DNA of 30,299 nucleotides, taken from positions 1-30,299 of IMG/VR virus record IMGVR_UViG_3300020034_000055; one strand, given 5' to 3'. Shown here piece by piece: positions 11,934 through 19,498 of the stretch. The first letter of the stretch is position 1, and the number at the start of each line of letters is the position of its first letter. The translations under genes and the position numbers were made by a program. A model generated the notes under the pieces. The model worked only from the letters and a program-made list of their open reading frames with translations. It was not told the origin of the DNA and ran no database searches. This DNA is from a virus.

Positions 11934-12440
11934 ATGCTTAAGAATCTTCTCATTTATCGTATGACTCTTCTCAATATCATCTTCTTCACACTACTTGGAG
12001 TAGGATATACACTTGGCTACACTCAATTGGTATTTACTTCTGATCATACTTATATCACTTCCGTCATTAGTGGTTTGTTCCTTGTTGGCCTCGTGGGCTG
12101 CTATAGCCGAGCGTCCAAGGTGGCTGTGGCACTTAATAATCTCAAGTCGGGAGAAGAAGTAAATCGTGCTGACATATCTAAAATGCCAATCAAAAATGCC
12201 TACCTATCTACTATTCTTAATTCTCTTACAGGCTTGGGGATTTTGGGTACTGTTGCTGGTATGTATATTATGTCTCATGAAGTAGATCTCACTGCTTCCA
12301 ATGCAGCACAGATCCTTCTAGGTAACCTTGGTATTGCATTCATGTGTACCTTTGCTGGTATCTTCACTACAATCTGGTTGGAGTTCAACGTATGTATGTT
12401 GAATACAGCTACAGCACTCTTGGTGAAAGATAGTGAATAA
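11934..12440 (+). CDS. ExbB/TolQ/MotA-like proton-channel subunit
   Basis: A 168-residue inner-membrane protein with four hydrophobic segments (about residues 11-30, 41-58, 96-114, 127-150). The C-terminal part has the family signature: LTGLGILGTVAGMY (G105, T106, G109) and GNLGIAFMCTFAGIF (T139, G142), which match GTVWG and ATAIG of ExbB, including the polar Thr pair lining the pore (ExbB T148, T181). It is shorter than ExbB (about 244). Family members form pentamers around a dimer of the ExbD type and couple ion flow to mechanical work. RBS AAAAAGGAA. The next gene overlaps by TAATG and looks like the partner. Confidence 0.75.
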   Translation: MLKNLLIYRMTLLNIIFFTLLGVGYTLGYTQLVFTSDHTYITSVISGLFLVGLVGCYSRASKVAVALNNLKSGEEVNRADISKMPIKNAYLSTILNSLTGLGILGTVAGMYIMSHEVDLTASNAAQILLGNLGIAFMCTFAGIFTTIWLEFNVCMLNTATALLVKDSE

Positions 12441-13012
12441 TGACTCATATCTTAAAGGCATATATCGACGCCCTCCTAGTAATGGTATTGGGGCTGTTCC
12501 TTGTGATCACAACGATGAGCATCGAGGCGAAGAAAGCTCAGGAGGATCACAAACAGATAGCAATGATCGAAGCGAGCATAGCTTGGCCACAGGGAGATAT
12601 CGACGTAGACCTCTGGTTGAATGGCCCCGGGCAGGATCGGGCTACAGGGTATTCGAACAAATCTGGGATTACTTGGGACCTACTAAGGGATGATCTTGGT
12701 ACTGTAGCTGATAACTTTCCAATGAACTATGAGAATGGTTTCGTAAGAAACTTTGCTCCCGGAGAGTACACAGTGAATGTTCACTACTATCGTGATCGTG
12801 CTAATCATGGTCCTGTCATTGTGGCGATCGAAGTCCAGATTGAAGTCAATAACCGAAAGCAAGTTATCTCTCGTAAGGTGGTCTTGAACCACATAGACGA
12901 AGAGGTCACAGCAATTAACTTCACAGTAGATGAAGAAGGGAATGTCTCAAATGTCAATGAAGTCTATACGCCCCTCAGAACTGCACAAGCCCGTGAAGGA
13001 GGTCCGGAATGA
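12440..13012 (+). CDS. ExbD/TolR/MotB-like partner with a periplasmic domain
   Basis: A 190-residue protein with a short cytosolic N-terminus, one membrane helix and a large periplasmic part. AYIDALLVMVLGLFLVITT (residues 7-25) aligns with FIDVMLVLLIIFMVA of ExbD; Asp10 takes the place of the proton-carrying Asp (ExbD D25, MotB D32). Residues 54-135 have a beta-rich domain (DVDLWLNGPG, GYSNKSGITWDLLRDDLG, NFAPGEYTVNVHYY) reminiscent of the DUF2135/YfaP-type beta-sandwich rather than a peptidoglycan-binding OmpA domain. It is coupled by TAATG to the channel gene and by ATGA to the next. Confidence 0.7.
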   Translation: MTHILKAYIDALLVMVLGLFLVITTMSIEAKKAQEDHKQIAMIEASIAWPQGDIDVDLWLNGPGQDRATGYSNKSGITWDLLRDDLGTVADNFPMNYENGFVRNFAPGEYTVNVHYYRDRANHGPVIVAIEVQIEVNNRKQVISRKVVLNHIDEEVTAINFTVDEEGNVSNVNEVYTPLRTAQAREGGPE

Positions 13013-13491
13013 ATACTCTAATCTTTTCATCTGCGTTGATCACTACAATTCTCGCGGTGAGTACCTATATAGCAATCTGGAGCAGAAAGCCAACAAATGC
13101 TAGGCTCCTCGCTCTTGTTCTTCTTATTCCGTTGGGTCTGCTTGGTGCTGGGAGTGCTGGGATTAATCTCGGTCATCCTTCTATTTGCTTCGCTGGGTAC
13201 AATATTCCAACTGGTAAACTAGATATTCTAGGATTTAAGGTAATCAAAGATGACATCATATACCTTACGCTTGACACCGGAGGAAGAGAACCTTTTACTT
13301 GCTCCACTCCTTACAGCAACCAAAAAGCTGAACGACTGGAAGGGGATAAACGATCAGGTAAGAAGTCTCAGTTTAAGGGTAAAGGAACTGGAGGAAAGAG
13401 TCAAGGACTCGGAGAACCAGACGATATCATCCTCCCTGCCCCCGTTGAAGCTCTCCCCGACAAAAGTGTGGAAGAGCCAGTGCAGTTGTGA
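13009..13491 (+). CDS. Membrane protein of the channel cassette
   Basis: A 160-residue protein with two membrane helices (about residues 5-25 and 33-51, ARLLALVLLIPLGLLGAGSA), a small middle domain (NIPTGKLDILGFKVIKDDII, then YLTLDTGGREPFTCSTPYSN) and a Gly/Lys/Pro-rich low-complexity tail. The layout, TM pair then a TPYSNQKAERLEG-type segment, is that of small phage membrane proteins I recall next to the channel gene pair, without function. Part of its 3' half overlaps another long frame at 13250. Confidence 0.65.
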   Translation: MNTLIFSSALITTILAVSTYIAIWSRKPTNARLLALVLLIPLGLLGAGSAGINLGHPSICFAGYNIPTGKLDILGFKVIKDDIIYLTLDTGGREPFTCSTPYSNQKAERLEGDKRSGKKSQFKGKGTGGKSQGLGEPDDIILPAPVEALPDKSVEEPVQL

Positions 13492-13516
13492 TCTTTGTAA
13501 GAATGATTTTTATTAA
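13250..13516 (+). CDS. Possible overlapping coiled-coil gene
   Basis: An 88-residue frame lying mostly inside the previous gene in another reading frame and running 25 nt past its stop. The product is strikingly protein-like: an amphipathic start (YTLRLTPEEENLLLAPLL), a coiled coil (VRSLSLRVKELEERVKDSE), a Pro/Ser linker and a Cys-rich end (CSCDLCKNDFY). AAGG lies about 10 nt upstream of its ATG. It may be a true nested gene; expression data would decide. Confidence 0.5.
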   Translation: MTSYTLRLTPEEENLLLAPLLTATKKLNDWKGINDQVRSLSLRVKELEERVKDSENQTISSSLPPLKLSPTKVWKSQCSCDLCKNDFY

Positions 13517-13528
13517 GTAAAGGATATA

Positions 13529-15115
13529 ATGGAAACCAAATTCGCACAAACAGGATTGGAATGCCCCTGCAAACGCAGCCGTGACGCTTATTGTATTAAC
13601 GAAGATGGTTCCGGTAAATGCTTTCGTGGGGATTGTGAGGAAGGGCCTATGAAGAATGGGTTCTTCCCTAATAAACCTTTTGATGAAGATAAAGTGTTTG
13701 ACTACGATCTAGCTCCTAATGAATCGTTTGAGTACCTTCCCTATCGAGGGATCAGTGCTAAAACATATGAATTTTACAAAGTACAATCAAAGGTAGTAGA
13801 TGGAATACCAACAGAAGTCGGCTTCATCTTCCCAAATGGCGCAGTTCAGGTTCGATCTCTTATCTATCCTAAATCGGACAAGAGACACTTCAGGACTGTT
13901 GGTCCTATGGGAGCCTCAGGATGCTTCGGAACTGATCGATTCGATCGAGGGAGCAGAGAATCTATCATCATATCAGAGGGAGCATACGATGCGTTGGCTT
14001 GCCTTGACATGCTTCGAAATAAATTTGCTTCTATCTCCGTCAAAAGTGTTTCCTCTTGTCTCACAGAAGTAGAACGAGACTATGATTACATTAACTCTTT
14101 TGATAAGATATATCTATGCCTGGACAATGACGAAGTAGGACAAGCTAAGATTGCTAAGATTGCAGCTATGTTTGACTTTAACAAAGTCTATCATGTCAAA
14201 CTATCGAAGTGGAAAGATCCAAATGAGTACCTACTTAATGGGGATGGTTTTGATTTTGTTAGGGTTGTCGATAACGCCCGTCGCTTTAGTCCTAAGTCTA
14301 TTATCTCCGGATTTGGAGAGATTAAAGAAGCACTTAAGCTTAAGCAAGCTGAAGCAGTGGCTGAGTACCCATTTGAACAACTAAACACAGCACTGAAAGG
14401 ACTTCACAAAGGTGAGTTTATTTGTATCAAAGGCAAGCAGGGAATTGGCAAGACAGAAATCTGCCGAGCAATTGCTGATACTACACTCCGCAATAGAGAA
14501 ACTAAAATCGCAACCGTCTTCTTGGAGGAATCTCAGGACACGACTATTAAAGGAGTCGCAACGTATCAGCTCCGACAACCGGCTATGGACGAAGAGGCAG
14601 GACTCTCAGATGAAGACATTCTTAATGCGTATATGGAAGCCGTTAATGGGGATGATTCTCGTCTTTATATCCACTCCCACTTTAGTGGAGACTCTGAGAC
14701 AGAGATCGTTGATAACCTCCGATTCCTCGTTACTGTTGCTGGTGTTGATCTTGTTTTCCTCGATAATCTCACTATGCTCGTATCTGGACGTGAGGGAGAA
14801 GATGAACGAATGCGAATTGACCGTATCATTCGTCGTCTTCGGGGTCTTGTTAATGAGCTTAAGTTCTGCCTTGTCCTCATTGCCCATACTAACGATGATG
14901 GGACTACTCGTGGCTCTCGTCTTCCAGATATATTGTGCAATACGGTCATCTCGATGAAAAGAGAAATCCCTAGTACTACTCTCAATCTTACAGTAGAAAA
15001 GCTACGTACTCAGGGTGGTAAGGCTGGACCTGCAGGGTTTGCTGTATACGATACAAATCAATACGTATTGCTTGATCCAACTAAAACTTCTAAGGAGAAT
15101 GTGCCATCCCTATAA
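13529..15115 (+). CDS. Primase-helicase (T7 gp4-like)
   Basis: A 528-residue bifunctional protein. An N-terminal Cys-rich zinc module (C12, C14, C22, C31, C36; CPCKRS and CFRGDC) precedes the TOPRIM primase core with SEGAYDA (E150) and LCLDNDEVG (D199, D201). The C-terminal SF4/DnaB-type helicase has Walker A GKQGIGKTE (K308, T309), EES (residues 333-335), Walker B LVFLDNL (D412) and IAHTN (H453). It unwinds the replication fork and makes primers. RBS AAAGGA. The gene is compact relative to T7 gp4 (566 residues). The start of the next gene overlaps its end. Confidence 0.95.
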   Translation: METKFAQTGLECPCKRSRDAYCINEDGSGKCFRGDCEEGPMKNGFFPNKPFDEDKVFDYDLAPNESFEYLPYRGISAKTYEFYKVQSKVVDGIPTEVGFIFPNGAVQVRSLIYPKSDKRHFRTVGPMGASGCFGTDRFDRGSRESIIISEGAYDALACLDMLRNKFASISVKSVSSCLTEVERDYDYINSFDKIYLCLDNDEVGQAKIAKIAAMFDFNKVYHVKLSKWKDPNEYLLNGDGFDFVRVVDNARRFSPKSIISGFGEIKEALKLKQAEAVAEYPFEQLNTALKGLHKGEFICIKGKQGIGKTEICRAIADTTLRNRETKIATVFLEESQDTTIKGVATYQLRQPAMDEEAGLSDEDILNAYMEAVNGDDSRLYIHSHFSGDSETEIVDNLRFLVTVAGVDLVFLDNLTMLVSGREGEDERMRIDRIIRRLRGLVNELKFCLVLIAHTNDDGTTRGSRLPDILCNTVISMKREIPSTTLNLTVEKLRTQGGKAGPAGFAVYDTNQYVLLDPTKTSKENVPSL

Positions 15116-15582
15116 AAGATCCCGAGCAAGCTAAAGAAGCTAAAAGATTGTGGAGAGAAAATAATAGAGACTACTATATGAAAAATAAAGAACATCTCCG
15201 TGAACTCAACAATGCAAATTATAAAAAGAAACGAGAACAGAGAGCAGCTGTAGCTAAAGCTTGGAGAAGTGCTAATCCTGATAAGGTCAGACGAACTATT
15301 ATTAAACAAAAGTATGGCCTTACTCAAGAAATGCACGATCAGATGCTGTCTGACCAAGAAAATAGGTGTCCTATAACTCTGGAAGAATTTACCTCAACTC
15401 CTCATATTGATCATTGTCATACAACTGGTAAGGTCAGAGGACTTTTAAGTCAACGAGCAAATCAAGCACTCGGCCTTCTTCGAGATAATCCTGATGAACT
15501 CCGTAGAGCTATAGAGTATCTTGAAAAGTATGTTCTCAAAGACCCAGTGAAGTCAATATCAATAGAGGTGCCTAAACTATGA
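15106..15582 (+). CDS. HNH nuclease, recombination endonuclease VII-like, noncanonical start
   Basis: The frame opens at 15094. The best start by context is ATC at 15106, 8 nt after TAAGGAGA (15091-15098), giving 158 residues starting (M)PIKDPEQAKEAKRLW; family members often start MPYKDPEK-like. The first standard start is TTG 15148, which would lose these residues. The domain HIDHCHTTGKVRG (D102, H103, H105), then LLSQRANQALGLLRDN (N119) and a C-terminal helix match endonuclease VII. Three of the four zinc cysteines are replaced (only C88 remains; T91, S115, A118). Confidence 0.75.
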   Translation: MPIKDPEQAKEAKRLWRENNRDYYMKNKEHLRELNNANYKKKREQRAAVAKAWRSANPDKVRRTIIKQKYGLTQEMHDQMLSDQENRCPITLEEFTSTPHIDHCHTTGKVRGLLSQRANQALGLLRDNPDELRRAIEYLEKYVLKDPVKSISIEVPKL

Positions 15583-15632
15583 TGCTTTATGTATTGATAT
15601 TTATCTTGATAATGAATAAGAGGAAACGATGA
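15579..15632 (+). CDS. Possible 17-codon hydrophobic peptide
   Basis: ATG at 15579 overlaps the previous stop and gives MMLYVLIFILIMNKRKR, a hydrophobic stretch followed by basic residues. It may be a micro membrane peptide or only a translational bridge to the next gene, whose start overlaps its stop. Confidence 0.25.
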   Translation: MMLYVLIFILIMNKRKR

Positions 15633-15808
15633 TTAATCCTGTATCACTGTTAGTAGCTTCTGCATTTGAAAATGCTAAAGAAAATGGATATGATTTTGAT
15701 GATTGGACAGATGAAGAGATTGCATGCGATGTGATGACTTATGATGCTTATCTTGAAGATGCTCCATTCGACACTATCCTCTATTATGTAAAGATCCAAA
15801 GACGATGA
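15629..15808 (+). CDS. Small acidic protein
   Basis: A 59-residue product after AGAGGA (15619-15624). It is acidic and helical (ASAFENAKENGYDFDDWTDE and EIACDVMTYDAYLEDAPF). It is of the type of small acidic phage proteins whose role is unknown. It is coupled to its neighbours by ATGA on both sides. Confidence 0.6.
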   Translation: MINPVSLLVASAFENAKENGYDFDDWTDEEIACDVMTYDAYLEDAPFDTILYYVKIQRR

Positions 15809-15948
15809 ATTACAAACTGATATTAGATACTCTCGATCGACTAGCTAATAAACTTGTAGACTCAGGTTATGAATGGTCGAAGAAAGATACACAGATGTAT
15901 GAACAAGCTGTGAGGGAAATTAAACGAGAATTCTATAAGGATCTCTGA
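15805..15948 (+). CDS. Small helical protein
   Basis: A 47-residue all-helical product (LILDTLDRLANKLVDSGYEW, then TQMYEQAVREIKREFYKDL). No motif. It overlaps the previous gene by 4 nt and the glutaredoxin gene by one base (TGATG), so it belongs to the same operon. Confidence 0.55.
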   Translation: MNYKLILDTLDRLANKLVDSGYEWSKKDTQMYEQAVREIKREFYKDL

Positions 15949-16199
15949 TGATTAGAATCTATGGACGAGATAATTGTTCTTTCTGTGAGAAGGCTAAGGC
16001 CTTTGCTAAGATGAAACATCTGGAGTTCGAATATGATGACTCGTCTGAACAACTTAAATATGCTCTCTCTAATTCAGGTATGAGAACTGTTCCTGTCATC
16101 TATTTCGATTACGAAGAATGGGATCGTGGGATGAGCCTTATTGGTGGGTTCGATGATTTCGTAGAATGGTACAAAGATCGTCAGGAGAAATTTGCATGA
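15948..16199 (+). CDS. Glutaredoxin
   Basis: An 83-residue protein of the thioredoxin fold. The active site is CSFC (C10, C13), the cis-Pro loop is RTVPV (T47, P49) and GGFDD near residues 66-70 supplies the glutathione-binding loop. It may reduce the C-terminal Cys pair of the phage ribonucleotide reductase 1.2 kb downstream; phage glutaredoxins commonly pair with reductase. The active site CSFC differs from the usual CPYC. Confidence 0.9.
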   Translation: MIRIYGRDNCSFCEKAKAFAKMKHLEFEYDDSSEQLKYALSNSGMRTVPVIYFDYEEWDRGMSLIGGFDDFVEWYKDRQEKFA

Positions 16200-16540
16200 G
16201 AATTCTCGTATGTGGTGGACGTGACTATCGGGACTACGAACGAGCTTGTGCGGTCCTTTGGGGGATTCACGATAAAACTCCAATTTCAATGATTATTGAA
16301 GGAGGAGCTAGAGGTGCTGATTATCATGCGTTCATGTGGGCTATAGAGGCTGGAGTTCCTTACGAAGAATATAAAGCTGATTGGAATGTCTGGGGGAAAA
16401 AGGCTGGTCATCTTCGTAATCAACGTATGATTGATGAAGGTAGACCTGACCTAGTGATTGCTTTCCCCGGTGGTTCAGGTACAGCTGATATGGTTAAAAG
16501 AGCTAAAAATGCAATGATCGAGGTCATAGAATATGAATGA
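16196..16540 (+). CDS. SLOG-domain protein (DUF2493/YspA-like)
   Basis: A 114-residue Rossmann-like protein starting MRILVCGGRDYRD. The nucleotide-binding motifs are CGGRD (residues 6-10), EGGARGAD (residues 35-42), RNQRM and AFPGGSGTADMV (residues 89-100). These are hallmarks of the SLOG superfamily (DprA, LOG, YspA), members of which bind nucleotides or ADP-ribose derivatives. ATG 16196 overlaps the glutaredoxin stop by ATGA after AGGAG. The neighbour downstream is macro-like, suggesting a joint role. Confidence 0.85.
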   Translation: MRILVCGGRDYRDYERACAVLWGIHDKTPISMIIEGGARGADYHAFMWAIEAGVPYEEYKADWNVWGKKAGHLRNQRMIDEGRPDLVIAFPGGSGTADMVKRAKNAMIEVIEYE

Positions 16541-16919
16541 TAAAGTCTTCGTATTCGGAAGTAACCTTGCTGGACGACATGGCAAGGGTGCTGCTCTATT
16601 TGCGTTAAAAGAAAGAGGTGCTATCTATGGACAAGGAATTGGACTCCAAGGAGACTCTTACGCCATCCCAACAAAGGACAGAGGATTTAAAACACTTCCT
16701 CTTTATCACATCGATGGATTTTGGAAAGATTTCTGTAAACATGCCTTATGTTCAAACAGAGCTTTCGAGATTACGCCCTTCGGGACCGGGCTGGCGGGAC
16801 TTCCAAAAGATGATATCTGGAAAATGATCCGAGAGGATTTTAAACAGATAAACTATCTCAAAGATAATCTACATATATCTGACTCTTGGTTCGAAAATGG
16901 ATGGATACCTTATGAATGA
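16533..16919 (+). CDS. Macro-like phage protein (A1S_2505-type)
   Basis: A 128-residue protein with FVFGSNLAGRHGKGAA (residues 6-21), YGQGIGLQGDSYAIPTKD and ITPFGTGLAGLPKDDI (residues 80-95). The GSNLAGRHGxGAA loop and the terminal PFGTGLAG loop resemble the ADP-ribose-binding loops of macro domains. I recall proteins of this type annotated as A1S_2505 family phage non-structural protein. It may bind or hydrolyse ADP-ribose-linked substrates; this is inference. Overlap of 8 nt with the SLOG gene. Confidence 0.75.
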   Translation: MNDKVFVFGSNLAGRHGKGAALFALKERGAIYGQGIGLQGDSYAIPTKDRGFKTLPLYHIDGFWKDFCKHALCSNRAFEITPFGTGLAGLPKDDIWKMIREDFKQINYLKDNLHISDSWFENGWIPYE

Positions 16920-17244
16920 TGTAATACTTAAACTAATTGCTATTATCAATGAGCTCACAGGTAGTGGGTACTCACGAGATTTTCATTATCAAATTGTATT
17001 GGATTATAATGGTGGGAAACCTTGGTGGACTCTCGAGCATGATGGACATCTTTGGTCGATGGAACAGTATGTACCACCTTCACGTAATGGCTTTAAAACA
17101 TTTAAACAAGCAGAGTCAGTCCTCATCGAAACCTTGCTCAAAGTAGCTAAGGATATGATTGAGACTGAGAAGGGTTTGGAAGAACCTCATCCTAAGCTTA
17201 CAGAACTAGAAATTGAATATCTTGTATTGGAGATAGCCTCTTGA
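16912..17244 (+). CDS. Hypothetical protein
   Basis: A 110-residue product from ATG 16912, overlapping the previous stop by 8 nt (an in-frame ATG at 16897 is deeper). The beta-containing N-terminal part (FHYQIVLDYNGGKPWWTLEH) is followed by a helix (FKQAESVLIETLLKVAKDMI) and an acidic C-terminal end. No family is recognised. Fold reminiscent of the small alpha/beta early proteins. Confidence 0.65.
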   Translation: MNDVILKLIAIINELTGSGYSRDFHYQIVLDYNGGKPWWTLEHDGHLWSMEQYVPPSRNGFKTFKQAESVLIETLLKVAKDMIETEKGLEEPHPKLTELEIEYLVLEIAS

Positions 17245-17387
17245 CAGATGATGTATTTTCCCCAGCTATTGCTAAATTAAAGCTAGCAAAGAAAGATCAG
17301 CAGATTGATCTGTTACAGATGGAGATACGTATCCTCAAGGAGACAATCCAGCTGATGGCAGGTACACGAAAGGTTACAATTGATTAA
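17241..17387 (+). CDS. Small coiled-coil protein (TTG start)
   Basis: A 48-residue frame with TTG at 17241 sharing TTGA with the previous stop and GGAG at 17229-17232 (8-nt spacing). The sequence is a heptad-type coiled coil (KDQQIDLLQMEIRILKETIQ). It fills the gap before the reductase gene, whose TTG start lies in its last codons. Confidence 0.55.
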   Translation: MTDDVFSPAIAKLKLAKKDQQIDLLQMEIRILKETIQLMAGTRKVTID

Positions 17388-19302
17388 TCCATTCCCAACC
17401 GACTATGAACAATTCATTTATAAATCACGCTATGCCCGATGGGTAGAAGAAGAGAAACGACGTGAGTCATGGGACGAGACAGTTACTCGCTACCTCAGTT
17501 TCCTTCGTGACCATGTAGCTGAGAAACATGATTACATTCTAGATGACTCCACTTATAGAGAGCTATGGGATGCAATCTATAACTTTGAAATCATGGGCTC
17601 TATGAGAGCTCTAATGACTGCGGGGCCAGCACTTGCACGAGACAATACAGCAGGATACAATTGTGCCTACGTCGCTATCGATGATCCTAAGGCCTTTGAC
17701 GAGGCTATGTTTATCCTTCTATGTGGAACAGGAGTAGGGTTCAGTGTTGAAAGGCAGTTCATCTCTAAACTACCCGAAATTCCGGAAAAGATGTTTGCAA
17801 GCGAAACAACAATCGTTGTCAGAGATTCGAAGGAAGGTTGGGCTAAATCATTCCGACAACTCTTGGCTCTACTATATTCGGGGGAAATACCCAAATGGGA
17901 TGTCTCCCGGATACGTCCTGCAGGGTCAAGACTCAAGACGTTCGGAGGAAGAGCTTCAGGTCCTGCACCTTTGGAAGACCTATTTAAGTTTACGATCGCA
18001 ATCTTCAAAGCAGCGATGGGACGACGGTTATCCAGTATTGAAGCACATGACATATTGTGTAAAATTGGAGAAGTCGTTGTCGTTGGAGGTGTTCGTCGGT
18101 CTGCGATGATCAGCTTAAGTAATCTAACAGATGATAGAATGAGGAGAGCTAAAAGTGGAAACTGGTGGGAAGATTTTGGATACCGAGCACTGGCTAACAA
18201 CTCTATTGCCTTTACTGAAACTCCAGATACGGGAGCCTTTCTTAGAGAATGGACTAGTCTCTATGAGTCTAAATCTGGGGAAAGGGGTATCTTTAACCGT
18301 GTCGCGTCAGTCAAGCAAGTAAAGAAAAATGGACGAAGGAATCCTAACTATGAGTTCGGAACCAACCCCTGTAGTGAAATCATACTTAGATCAAAACAAT
18401 TCTGTAACCTATCGGAAGTTGTTGTCAGGGCAACAGACACAGTGGAATCTCTTTGCAGAAAGGTACGACTTGCTACTATCCTTGGAACTCTGCAGTCCAC
18501 ACTTACTTTCTTCCCATATCTTCGAAAAGACTGGACTAAAAATACTGAAGAAGAGAGACTCCTCGGAGTGTCCCTTACTGGGATACTTGACAATGCAGCA
18601 ATGGGAACAAATGATCTCAACCTTGTCAAAATCCTCCTAACACTGAAAGAAGAGGCTATCAATGTCAATAAGTCCTACGCTGAGGGTTTGGGCATTCCTC
18701 AATCTACTGCTATTACTTGTGTTAAGCCTTCAGGGACTGTCTCTCAGCTCGTCGATAGTGCTTCTGGTATTCATCCACGCCACAGTGATTATTACATTAG
18801 GACTGTGCGTTGTGATAACGGTGATCCACTCACACAATTCATGAAACTAGCAGGAGTCAAGAATGAACCTGATGTCACTAAACCAGACAAAACTACGGTC
18901 TTTAGTTTCCCAATACGAGCTCCTGAGGGAGCAACAACTAGGGTTCATTTGTCTGCCCTTGATCACTTGGAGTTATGGAAGACATACCAAGAGTATTGGT
19001 GTGAGCATAAGCCGAGTATCACTGTATCCGTTAAAGAACGAGAATGGCCACTGGTGGGTGGTTGGGTATATGAAAACTTTGAATCTATCTCTGGTGTCTC
19101 CTTTCTTCCATATACAGACCATTCGTATCGTCAAGCGCCATATCAAGAAATAGATCAAGATGAGTACGAGCTTCGTATGCGTGATATCCATGATCCTATT
19201 GATTGGAATCTTTTGAGTGCATTTGAAGATGAAGATAAAACAGCAGGATCACAGAGCTATGCTTGTTCTGGAGATGGCTGTGAAGTTGTAGACTTAACCT
19301 AA
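17380..19302 (+). CDS. nrdJ: Adenosylcobalamin-dependent ribonucleotide reductase (class II, monomeric)
   Basis: A 640-residue enzyme that makes deoxyribonucleotides using vitamin B12. Motifs include AGYNCAY (C95), FGTNPCSEI (thiyl Cys C331, E333), FCNLSEV (C342), KPSGTVSQL and GIHPRHSDYYIRTVR. The C-terminal tail has CSGDGC (C629, C634), the external redox pair of class II enzymes. It matches the Lactobacillus RTPR family but is about 100 residues shorter. C95 and C342 would be the local reductant pair. TTG 17380 has GAAAGG at 17368-17373. The adjacent glutaredoxin may regenerate the tail. Use of B12 makes it oxygen-independent. Confidence 0.95.
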   Translation: MINPFPTDYEQFIYKSRYARWVEEEKRRESWDETVTRYLSFLRDHVAEKHDYILDDSTYRELWDAIYNFEIMGSMRALMTAGPALARDNTAGYNCAYVAIDDPKAFDEAMFILLCGTGVGFSVERQFISKLPEIPEKMFASETTIVVRDSKEGWAKSFRQLLALLYSGEIPKWDVSRIRPAGSRLKTFGGRASGPAPLEDLFKFTIAIFKAAMGRRLSSIEAHDILCKIGEVVVVGGVRRSAMISLSNLTDDRMRRAKSGNWWEDFGYRALANNSIAFTETPDTGAFLREWTSLYESKSGERGIFNRVASVKQVKKNGRRNPNYEFGTNPCSEIILRSKQFCNLSEVVVRATDTVESLCRKVRLATILGTLQSTLTFFPYLRKDWTKNTEEERLLGVSLTGILDNAAMGTNDLNLVKILLTLKEEAINVNKSYAEGLGIPQSTAITCVKPSGTVSQLVDSASGIHPRHSDYYIRTVRCDNGDPLTQFMKLAGVKNEPDVTKPDKTTVFSFPIRAPEGATTRVHLSALDHLELWKTYQEYWCEHKPSITVSVKEREWPLVGGWVYENFESISGVSFLPYTDHSYRQAPYQEIDQDEYELRMRDIHDPIDWNLLSAFEDEDKTAGSQSYACSGDGCEVVDLT

Positions 19303-19312
19303 AGGAATAACA

Positions 19313-19498
19313 ATGGGTATTTCCCTTAATTCAGAGTATGTAGTAATCAAGACATTCTTTCATCCAGACGATGCATGGTCATGGGTTCATAAGGAACTGA
19401 CATGTGGTACTGCTCTGGATGGGGATGTACGTTATGTTAATTTCGTATGGCAAGCTAGTGTAATTTATCAAGAGGAAGAAATTTATGAAAAAGATTGA
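19313..19498 (+). CDS. Hypothetical small protein
   Basis: A 61-residue product after TAAAGGAA, 10 nt downstream of the reductase. Strand (SEYVVIKTFFHPDDAWSWVH), a Cys-containing turn and a strand (RYVNFVWQASVIYQ) lead to an acidic tail. Function unknown. It overlaps the next gene by 14 nt. Confidence 0.65.
   Translation: MGISLNSEYVVIKTFFHPDDAWSWVHKELTCGTALDGDVRYVNFVWQASVIYQEEEIYEKD

Noticed and set aside
12433-12693. An 86-codon frame overlapping the start of the ExbD-like gene
   Set aside because: Composition is Ser/Gly/Arg-rich without order, and the overlapping frame has the membrane helix and TAATG coupling.
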